The notes under the pieces were generated by a model. That model had not been told where the DNA came from, ran no database searches, and saw only the letters and a program-made list of their open reading frames with translations. Both the position numbers and the translations under genes were made by a program. DNA of 64,000 nt from Combretum micranthum (lineage: Eukaryota > Streptophyta > Magnoliopsida > Myrtales > Combretaceae), in NCBI GenBank assembly GCA_024138025.1, contig JAMXBD010000208.1, positions 558,001-622,000 on the forward strand, read 5' to 3'. Positions within the stretch are counted from its first letter, which is position 1; each line of letters opens with the position of its first letter. Shown here piece after piece: positions 12,521 to 21,398 of the stretch.

Positions 12521-13339
12521 CTTCAAGCTCATGGTCATCATGAGACATTATCATTGGTGTTATGCTTCTACCAAGAAAGTTTGCTTGTGCTGCATATATT
12601 CACCTACACAAAAACCAATGAACAAAACTTGATCCATGTGCTATTCATTGTGTTTTTTAGGACTATGCATCATATAAGAAAGGCTACGGATGTTATGATT
12701 CGAGCACCAGACGGCTTTATTCAACTATGGATGTTTCTTTTTAAAATATGAAATTTTTTTCTCAATGCAATCTTCCCAATCTTCTCCTCAAGGGGAGATG
12801 ATTAATGAAAAGTAGAAATGAGAAAATTGGTTATTTACTTCAGATGTTACCAATACTAATGCATAAGCAGAGGTTGAACCAATGACAAGGATTGTTAACT
12901 AGCAAAAGGAAATTGATGACATTGAATAGCCAATATTGGAAACTCGTAGTGAAAGATCACTGAAGTGAAAACTAAAGCCCACAAGGAATAGGAACAACCT
13001 CTTACCAAGACAGAAAGTGAATAGCCCCCTCTTTGCCTTTTAGAACCATAAAATGACCAATCTCCTGAGAATATACCTAAGATACAGTCTCTTAACTCTT
13101 CTCTAAATAATCATGCAGATAATTTTTTTGGCTATAAATTGCCTTTCGGATACAATCGAGGAAACCTCTAAATCGTTATGGACCTGATCATGGAGGAAAG
13201 AACTTAAAGTACCAATTGCTAATCATTTCTCAACTCAGAGGTTATCTAAACCCCTTAATGAGTTTGTACACAAGCTATCTGCAGATCATGTTCCTAATAC
13301 AATGAATGAAGCAATGGGCGACCTTAAATGGGGACAAGT

Positions 13340-13970
13340 AATAAATGAAGAAATGAAGGCATTAGAGAGTAATGATACTTGGAAATTGGTACCTTTACTT
13401 AGGGAAAAAAGATTGTTGGATGTAAATGGGTATTTTCTATCAAGCACAAAGTAGATGGATCCATTCAAAGATACAAAGTAAGACTGGTTGCGAAATGATA
13501 CACATAGACGCTTGGAGTAGATTATCAAGAAACTTTTTCACCCATAAGAAAATTAAACATTGTAAGAGTATTACTTTCTTAGCTGCAAACCTTGATTGGC
13601 CATTACATAAAATTGACGTAAAAAATGCTTTTCTTCATGGGAAACCTAAAGAAAGTATACATGGACATCCCATCAAGTTTTATTACTTCTTCACAGGGAA
13701 AGGTAGCCTGTAAATTGCAAAAGGCATTATATGGGCTGAAACAATCGCTTAGAGCATGGTTCGATCGATTCAGTCTTGCAATGCCGAAACATGGCTTTAA
13801 GCAAAGCAATTCATATCATACTCTTTTCCTAAAACACTAACAAGGGAAAGTAACAGCTTTAATAATCCATGTTGATGATATGATTATCATAGGAGATGAT
13901 GAGGAGAAAATCTCTAATCTGCAGAAGTATTTGCCAACTGAATTCGAGATGAAAATCTTGGAGGATTGAA
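13340..13970 (+). pseudogene. Copia reverse transcriptase remnant
   Basis: Blocks typical of Ty1/copia RT are present: GCKWVFSIKHKVDGSIQRYK, a KIDVKNAFLHG block (about 13610), KLQKALYGLKQS (about 13715) and the catalytic box HVDDMIII (about 13870), where YVDD reads HVDD. At least two frameshifts and several stops separate them. Confidence 0.85.
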
Positions 13971-14389
13971 TTATTTTTTTACGCATTGAAGTTGCTCGGT
14001 CAAAATGGGGCACTTTTTTGTCACAAAAAAATATGTGCTTGATTTACTAGCTGAAGTAGGAATGCTTGACTATAAACCTGCTGATACCTAGAATCCAAAA
14101 TCATGGTTTGGGAGAATTCTCGAATCAAACCCACACAAACAAAGAAAGATGTCAACATCTTGTTGGAAAGTTGATTTACTTGTCTCACACGCGACCAAAT
14201 ATTACATATGCAATAAGTTTGGTAAGTCAATTCATGTATTACCCTAGGGAAGATCGTATGGGTGCTTTGACTCAAATTCTAAGGTACCTAAATTCTTCTC
14301 CAAGTAGATGACTTTCGTTAAAAAAGAACCATCATTTGCTCATTTGTGGTTATATAGACATAGACTAGGTAGACAACATCACTGACAAA

Positions 14390-14820
14390 AAATCCACATC
14401 AGGATATTTCACTTTTGTAGGAGGAAATTTAGTCACTTAGAGAAGTAAAAAGCAGAAGGCAATTGCATTGTCTAGTGCAGAGGTAGAGTTTAGAGGCATG
14501 ACTAAAGGACTTTGTGAACTTATTTAGTTAAAGATGTTGTTAAAAGAAATTGGTTTCCCATCTCAATTAACAATGAATTTGTTATGTGATAATAAAGCAG
14601 TAATAGCAATTGCACACTATCTAATTAAATATGATCGAACTAAACATATTGAAGTGCATTGACACTTCATCAAGCAGAAACTCGAGGATAAGGTAGTTAA
14701 ATTTCCATTTGTCAAGTCGAAAGACCAAGTGACAAATATACTTATAAAAACTATTTTTACCAAAGTATTTTACAACTCACTCGACAATTTGGGCATTGAA
14801 AACATCTACGTATCAACTTG
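14390..14820 (+). pseudogene. Copia RNase H remnant
   Basis: The stretch contains ALSSAEVEFRGM (about 14468), LLCDNKAVIAIA (about 14582) and RTKHIEVH.HFIKQKLED, which are the usual copia RNase H blocks including catalytic Glu and Asp positions. A stop replaces the R/Y after IEVH. The frame ends just before the polypurine tract. Confidence 0.8.
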
Positions 14821-14828
14821 AGGGAGAG

Positions 14829-15077
14829 TGTTGGCGTGAGCTGTTGATTGGAGGTATTTTAGGAGCTAGTCAAACATAATTAATTGAGCTAGTCAAATAT
14901 CATCAATGGAGTTACTCAAACGTCATTAATTGTACAAATTCATTTTTAAGCCTAAATTATTGTATAACTAGCGGACAGTTTTTTCTTACTAAAAATAGCT
15001 TATTGTAAATACTATATAGATAGAATCATTGTATTTGAATATATATACATATGTATAAAGAACTAATCTTTTCAAGA
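14829..15077 (+). repeat. 3' LTR of the copia element
   Basis: This LTR aligns with the 5' LTR over its whole length (same TGTTGG start, same tandem 23-base units, same AAGA end), with scattered substitutions and a shorter TA run. That divergence implies an old insertion. Confidence 0.85.
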
Positions 15078-15194
15078 GAATGAAAATGAAATCGATTGAG
15101 CAACAAAATAACTAATCCATAATGTCATGAAATGGAATGAAATTAAACATGTATAGATAATTGAAATAAATAGAGTCAATGTAATGGATGATAT

Positions 15195-15368
15195 TGAAAG
15201 TTTGGCAAAATATACAATTAAGTATTTCAACTTTAAAATTGATCGATTTAGTACTGAATTTTGAATTTGATTAATTAGATACTTGAAAAAACTTTTTGTG
15301 AACGTCAACAATACCTATGCCAAATTCTTTTAAGTACTAAAACTGATTAATTTTAAAGTTTTTTAGAT
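15195..15368 (+). repeat. Older inverted repeat interrupted by MULE-A (left part)
   Basis: The sequence around 15205-15290 ('caaaatatacaattaagtat', 'aattgat', 'ttgaatttgat') recurs in inverted orientation at about 17815-17905 on the other side of MULE-A. The simplest reading is that MULE-A jumped into a small AT-rich MITE-like element. Its own ends are not resolved. Confidence 0.45.
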
Positions 15369-15462
15369 ATTAAATTGGGGAAAAGGAATAAAATATTAAT
15401 ATTTTTAAAAATAATTGCGGAAATGCCATCGGGAGAAAATTATTCCCGATTGTACGCAACAA

Positions 15463-15567
15463 GGCCTCGCCTCTTAAAGAGACGAGGTCATTAGTGACTG
15501 ACCTCGTCTCTTCAAGAGACGATGCCTCAATATAAATAGTGACCTCGTCTCTTCAAGAGACGAGGTC
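15463..15567. repeat. MULE-A left palindrome array (3 units)
   Basis: Three 27-base units lie at 15463-15489, 15500-15526 and 15541-15567. The best one has perfect 13-base arms, GACCTCGTCTCTT and its complement, around a single central base. Unit starts are 37 and 41 bases apart. The other units differ by one to a few bases. Confidence 0.9.
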
Positions 15568-15754
15568 ATCGACTTAAAATTCCCTCGCGCGTCTCTTCTT
15601 CCCTATTTCCCCCATTTCAGCCCGACGCAAACCCTAAATCCCAAATTCCCCAATTCGCAACTCACGAATTCCCATCGATTTTTGGTGTACCAAATCCACA
15701 AATCGACCGTAATCGCTCATCCCCAAGTTATCCAAAGTTGATTGTGTAGCGTTT

Positions 15755-17242
15755 GGCATGGTTATACAGGCAGCTATGCTTGGCTTCCCACATTGACACG
15801 GGGAACATGGCAGGACCGTTAGTTGTCCTGCAGATATGGGCATGGAGCACTTTCCCCACATTGCCCCAGTTCGTCGCCTGCACACATCAGTTACCGCGGG
15901 CCGCGCGCTCATCAGCCATTGGGGTGCGACTTTCGACGTGACTCGAGTATCGACACATCTGCTGATTGAGTACCGCGCATCTTTCGATCGACAGACGGCG
16001 CATCAGGTATGACATCGGTTCCCTCCTATACCTCAATTGTTTTGCAATGACTTCTGTTGTTACTTTGCTATAGTACGATGGTTTGTTAACGCAATATTTT
16101 ACTTTTCCTACTGCATCAGGTGTGGGACCCATATAGTTCGATCTTGCCCTCCCTGCCGCCATACTGCTTAGCGGGGAGCGATGTGTGGCGTGCACGGGTC
16201 CCCCTGGTATGCTTCTACCTTGTCGAGCACTACTACCCTGACAGAGTGTTCAGACAGTTTGGTGGCTTCCAGGGGATTCCAGCTCCCCCTGCCGACATGA
16301 GACCCCTCCATGAGATTGACATGAGAGGACGTTCTGAGTGGAACTGGCAGGTGGAGCATGCCAGTTGGATAGCTGAGTGGGATGCTCGGCGTGATTGCAT
16401 AGTTGACCTGCCCGATTTGCCTGCTGGGACATCTGACGATTACTTCCAGTGGTATCATGCGATCACCCGACGCTGGATCGGACGCACAGGAGCTATCATA
16501 CGATACATTGTAAGATAACTGTCTCTTCAAGCTTTTATATGAAGTTGTACTTGCTTGGCAGCTACTTACCGATATAATTTGTTGCTATTATTCGCAGGTT
16601 GATTTCATTTATAGCATCCCAGACATGCCCCCAGAGCTCACTCCATCCACTGCACGAGATGTCTGTCGTGTGGTGGAAGAGTTTATGGGATTGAATTTCA
16701 ATGATCCAGTGCCACCAGCTTCATCAACACCTGCAGCACAAGGTGACCCACAGCCTCATACCTTACACAGATGACAGACTCCTAGAGAGAGGCGTGGGCG
16801 GGGACAAGGCAGGGGTCGAGGACGAGCTCGAGCACCGGGTATACAGATCGGAGATGAGCCTGAGCCGTCCGATCTACCTTCACATGATGAGCCGGGTCCT
16901 TCCCAGGTCATTCAGGACGAGGCTGGCCCGTTATCGACATCTTACTATATGGGGGACACCTCCATGCCAGACCCGTCATACTCAGAGTTCCACACCCCCT
17001 TGGCTCCACAGAAGCGACGACCATCGCCATCACATGATATGGGGGAGGGGCTCACACAGGTCGAGCCAGACCCTATCCCGTTCCACCAGTACAGTGCTGC
17101 TACTGGACATGAGGATACTACAGTTACAGATATTGTTCCACCTACACAGCATCCACATCTGCGTACCCCGTTACCCAGGACGTACGTGAGGCGGGGTAGA
17201 GGCCGAGGACAACATAGGAGGGACACACATCAGCAGCAGTAG
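15755..17242 (+). pseudogene. Plant mobile domain gene, C-terminal part (in MULE-A)
   Basis: Three exon blocks are visible: about 15755-16006, 16120-16509 and 16598-17242, with GT-AG introns between. Recognisable PMD segments are AWLYRQLCLASH, AGPLVVLQIWAW, ARVPLVCFYLVEHYYPDRV, RQFGGFQGIP and WHAITRRWIG-like text. The tail is rich in Arg-Gly (GRGQGRGRGRARA; RRGRGRGQHRR). The PMD family (annotated as 'serine/threonine phosphatase 7 long form homologue') includes host genes and transposon-borne copies; its molecular function in transposons is unknown. Defects: the N-terminal half is absent, one base is missing near 15844 compared with MULE-B (Trp-Glu/Lys-His region), and an in-frame TGA at 16772-16774 replaces a probable CGA. 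It could still make a short protein from internal ATGs, but I treat it as broken. Confidence 0.8.
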
Positions 17243-17615
17243 TAGATGATAGATTTTCTTTATTTTCATTGTTGCATAGAGCTTCTTATTTTATTGTATT
17301 GTTTTTGTATGTATATTGTACTCCTTTTCTCTCGTACATTTTAAAAGAACAATGAATCAACATTTCGTTTCATATTATCTGTTGCGAGCCAACAAATCCC
17401 CATATTTTCATTGCACTGTGCTGGCAAACAATCACAATACCGCTGTGATTGAATGATTCAAATTGGGATTCAACATGTATTTTTAGGCTGAATGGTATTA
17501 TAGCCGTGTTGAATTTGTTTAATGGCTTGTATAGCCATTTATATTTCTACTTGACAGGTTTTATATAATTTTTTGGGTTTCTTGAGTAATAGATTGAGTT
17601 GGTAGGGGAACAACT

Positions 17616-17720
17616 GACTTCGTCTCTTCAAGAGACGAGGTCATATCCGATGCAGCCTCGTCTCTTGAAGAGACGAGGTCACTATAGAATTGAGACCTCG
17701 TCTCTTCAAGAGACGAGGCC
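17616..17720. repeat. MULE-A right palindrome array (3 units)
   Basis: Units lie at 17616-17642, 17654-17680 and 17694-17720, each 27 bases, nearly identical to the left array. Start-to-start spacings are 38 and 40 bases. The array ends 85 bases inside the right end of the element, mirroring the left side. Confidence 0.9.
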
Positions 17721-17814
17721 ATGTTGTCTAAAATCAGGAATAATTTTCTCCAGATGGTATTTCTGTAATTATTTTTAAAAATATTAATATTTTATTCCTT
17801 TTCCCATTAAATTG

Positions 17815-18340
17815 ATCAATTTTAAAATTTATATATTAAATTGATAAATTCAAAATGGTTTAAATACCCAATTATATATTTTATCAAAATTTAGATACTA
17901 TTGATGGTATTACTCCGGTAAAAGAAAAAAAAAATCAATGAGGACGGAATATAATTATACCCTTTGAAAAGCTAAAGTGGTTGATTCCAAAACTAGCAAT
18001 TCTAATTAAACTTTCACTATGATGGGAATCTAAGGATAAAGAATGAAACAAGAAGTAGCATTTTATTTATGCTCTATTCCCAAGCACCATCAGTGCCATT
18101 AATATTTTTAATGTTTTTTCTTCCTTCCTTAATTACAATGCACAAAACATCCAGCTTAGTGTACACAATTAATTTTGATTCGGCTCGATATCTACAAAGC
18201 CAAACACAGCCTTAATAACAGTCTATAAAATTAAGGATTCCCCATGCTGATGCTCCAGCCTGTAAGGACATTCTTTGTTGCATGAAGCGTCCTTGTTTTA
18301 TTTTATTTTTCCCCAAAGCTGCGTAAAGAATCTAGAACCC
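17815..18340. other. Intergenic/upstream region of the CDP-DAG synthase gene
   Basis: The first 90 bases are the right half of the inverted repeat split by MULE-A. The rest is AT-rich DNA that should contain the promoter of the gene starting near 18.35 kb. A T/A-rich run at 18297-18312 could be a TATA-like region but I cannot define a core promoter. Confidence 0.4.
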
Positions 18341-18345
18341 TAGAA

Positions 18346-18814
18346 TTGGAGCCTGTCCAAAGCAAAACTCATCTCTCTATCTCCCTCTTGGGCCTCTCCC
18401 ATCTCTCATTTCTCATCTCCGGCTTCTCTCTCTCTCTTTCTCTCTCATCTCTGGTCTCCCTCTCGTCTCCTCACTCAGTTGTTCTTCGACAAGTAATCTC
18501 TCTCTCTCTCTCCCCACAATGGTTCTGTCTTTTTTTCCTCAATTCTTGTCCTGTTCGATTTTACATGTATTTGAATCGTGCATGCTTCATTGTCACCGTG
18601 TTTTTCCTTAATTCAAGTGTGAAGGTCGTATCTTTAATCCTGCATCTTCATAAAAATGCCAATCTTGATTATATTAATAGCTAAAGATTTGATTTTTTTT
18701 TTTTTTAATGATTGAATTTTAGTCACAGCTCATGGCTACGGAAAATACTGCTACTTGTCTCTGGCTCACTTGCTTTTCTATGGCTCGCCTCTAATCTCTC
18801 TCACTCACTATCAG
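18346..18814 (+). other. Probable 5' leader exons of the CDP-DAG synthase gene
   Basis: A strongly pyrimidine-rich leader (CT repeats, about 18366-18480) typical of plant 5' UTRs ends at a plausible donor (CAA|GTAATC, exon end 18492). A second exon-like block, 18723-18814, is framed by TTTTAG and CAG|GTATGG. It contains a 20-codon upstream reading frame (ATG at 18732, TAA at 18792-18794). A third short leader segment may start after TGTAG at 21374 and carries the main ATG at 21399. The exon structure here is inferred from splice signals only. Confidence 0.45.
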
Positions 18815-19769
18815 GTATGGTTTAGAGAATTCGTAATTTTTTGATACCTTAATAGCTAAGGATTTACCCATTACATATTTTACTTTGATTAGAACATAGG
18901 TCTAGGTGTTTTTACTGATTGTGCATGGTTGTTTTGAGATGGTCAGATTGATTTTAATATGATTATGCGTAAGTTTGATTGAAATTATAAAATGGTTACA
19001 TCAGTTGGTTTTGTTTTTCCTTATCTTTCTGATTATTTATTTATATATATTTTACGTAGCTAATGGATTTTCTTAACCCAATTAGACTTGAAAGGTACAC
19101 AAGACATGATTCAAAAAATTAGGAAAATAACTATATTTCAAATATTATAAAAGATGGGGAATTTGGCGGCATAAAAGTCTTGACTTTCCAAGTAGCATAT
19201 AATCATTTTTCTTTTTCTAAAATTTTCCCCAGCAATCCGGAATAGCGGCAATTATAAGCAAATACGTCGACTTTGGAAATGGCTCTTAAGAAATGCCTTC
19301 GACTTAAGGAATCCAAAGTAATAAAGAGATGTTCTTTTGCCTCTTTAATATTGTGGAGCAATATTAAGATAGAAGGGTCAATGTGGTTCCTTTTGAGATT
19401 TCTAAATCTTTTAGTTTAACATCGAGGGTGGCAACTCTGACTTGCTGTCTCTCGCTCTCTCTCTCTCAATCGAGTTATCCTTAAGTATTCTTCTCAACGA
19501 ATGTCATGGGGTTTTAGATGGTTGATTTTGCCGAGTTCTTGATTTGGTTGATCCATGTTAATTCTGGAATTGAATATTCTGTTTGGAGTGAAATTTAGTA
19601 TGTTATGAAAGTAGCTGGAGATTATCGCTGAGGTAGTAAGTATGATGAAGCAATTAGATGTCTTTGTGTGGAAACATAATCTCTTTGTTCGAGGAATCTT
19701 AAAGGTTACTTAACCCGGTCAGTACTACTTGGTCCATACTAGAGTTGAACGGTCATATGGTCATCTTTA

Positions 19770-20130
19770 GTATGGTATGAGGGATGTGTTCCTAGGCATA
19801 CTTTTCTTATGGTCAGTGGCTCAGCAAAGCTTTTCACTTTAGACAAACTGTCGAGGTGTGAATACATCTGATAGTGATTGCTTTTTCTGTACCAAGTTGA
19901 AGAATCCGGTCAGCACTTATTGTTTTCCTGTGAGTCGGTGAGAGATGTTTGGATGAAGGTAGCACGTGAACTCAGCTGGCCTCCTCCTTTGTTGGACAAT
20001 ACAAAGGAATATGAGCTCTTTCATTGGGATCATATCAAAGAAATGAATGGAGCAGCAAAGAAAGTAAGGCAAGTGTCATCTATCACATATGGATGGAAAG
20101 AAATCTACAAAGATTCAATTGCCTGAGATC
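19770..20130 (+). mobile_element. LINE fragment (RT-associated zinc-binding domain) in 5' intron
   Basis: The text KLFTLDKLSRC near 19830 is followed by CFFC and, after a frame change, by EESGQHLLFSCESVRDVWMKV (read as separate short blocks). These are the hallmarks of the zinc-binding region at the C-terminus of plant LINE reverse transcriptases. It sits in the intron of the gene's 5' leader, in sense orientation. No other LINE domain is attached, so this is a truncated scrap. Confidence 0.6.
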
Positions 20131-21398
20131 TCTTTGGTGCATGTTTTGATTAGGATAGTGATAAGCGCCACAAAACCACTAGATCTGTCCTTTTTGAGAT
20201 TGTAACTTTAGTTTGGAGAGGATATACTATTGTTTTATTGTGGCAGTGTTTAGGGCTCATTGTGATCTCTGGATTATGCATTCTCACCTTGCTTTGGGTG
20301 AAAAATGCCAAAAATGGTTCTTCTCTCCTGTAATTCACTTTTTTTTTCCTTCCTTTCTCTAAAGTTAGTGTACTTTGCTTTTCTGTCATTCCTATATACT
20401 GAACTTACCACATTTATCTCCCCCACCCCCAGGAAATTATATAGCTAGATAAACTACAGTCCACGGTTATGAAAACTATATTTAACTGTATTATGAAACC
20501 AGAAACTAGGCAAATCAAATTAGGCTTAATTAGAGGGGTTGCATGACATAAAATCCTTTCAGCTAGCCTCAGGCTGAAGGCCTCCATTCCACCTGTAAAG
20601 AGTTTCAGGGGCACCGATGCAGTAGGTGGTAGCTGTAAGGATTGCATGCCAAGAAAGAATCACAGAGGGCATCTATTTTGCAGAAGAAATGAGTAAATAA
20701 GTAGGCAATGCCAAGATTAAAAGTCGAAGGGCATCCCAAGCTATTATAAACTTGTGCATCCATACTTGGCCTGAGGATTGACAACTGAAGAAAAGATGGT
20801 CAAGGAAAAGTGTAGAGAATTTGTTGTGATCACCCGTGTTTTTAGCTTATCCAGTATGTAGAGCTTTTTTATTCCATAAGAGCTACTAGTTACTGCAACT
20901 TAATGCAATCGCTACTGAGATATATGAAATTCATAAAGTTTTAATTGTAACAAAAGCTGAAAAAATAAAAGCCTCTGAGAACTTTCTCTGCAGCGGGCGG
21001 GGGGAAAACACTGGTTTTGTGTTTTTGTTCTAAATGTGATATTTTCTCTTGTTGGTTTGGGTGCTGTGGTCGGTCATGTTGTCAAATTGAAGTGTGTAAT
21101 TTGCTAAGTAGTGTGTTCTTTTTGAATTGGTTTAATTTCCTATGAGCTTGTTCCCATTTCAGTCTGTTTACTTTGGGACTAACAAAGAAATATAACAATT
21201 ATTTTTCCATGTTTATACTAATATTCTGTATTAATTCTCTTAGTTAGTTAGTTTCACAACTTTCGAACTGTTCATGGTTTTCTTTCTTGAAAGTGAACTG
21301 GCTATTATTATCTCCAGGTAGAAACACAACCAGAGGGTTTATTTTGTGTCTTCGACTTTATGTTTGTTTGTGTAGACTAAAATCTCTACAAAAGAGCA

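Larger units (their letters stand above)
10990..15082 (+). mobile_element. Decayed Ty1/copia retrotransposon with target duplication
   Basis: Two similar LTRs (10995-11253 and 14829-15077) flank an internal region with copia gene order: zinc knuckle, protease, integrase, reverse transcriptase, RNase H. The 5-base direct repeat GAATG lies just outside both ends (10990-10994 and 15078-15082). A primer site complementary to initiator Met tRNA (TGGTATTAGAG...) starts at 11254 directly after the left LTR. A purine-rich tract (TTGAGGGAGAG) directly precedes the right LTR. Most of gag is missing: only the knuckle remains about 110 bases after the primer site. All frames carry stops, so it cannot move itself. 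Confidence 0.9.
15369..17814 (+). mobile_element. MULE-A: Mutator-like element with PMD cargo
   Basis: The element proper is 15378-17805 (2,428 bp). It is bounded by the 9-base direct repeat ATTAAATTG at 15369-15377 and 17806-17814, the length typical of Mutator-like elements. Both ends start GGGAAAAGGAATAAAAT, and the terminal inverted repeats are about 190 bp (15378-15567 and 17616-17805). Each contains three copies of a 27-base palindrome. There is no transposase. Inside are three exons of a PMD gene's C-terminal part. Relative to MULE-B it looks like an internal deletion that joined the 5' leader (before about 15750) to the middle of the PMD gene. The perfect target duplication suggests a fairly young insertion, presumably mobilised in trans. 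Confidence 0.93.

Noticed and set aside
15463..15567. CRISPR-like array of spaced repeats
   Set aside because: The units are palindromes inside transposon terminal repeats of a plant genome with spacers of only 10-14 bases; this is not a CRISPR array.
16168..16530. 120-codon minus-strand frame inside MULE-A
   Set aside because: It is the antisense shadow of the PMD exon 16120-16509, which has family motifs on the plus strand.
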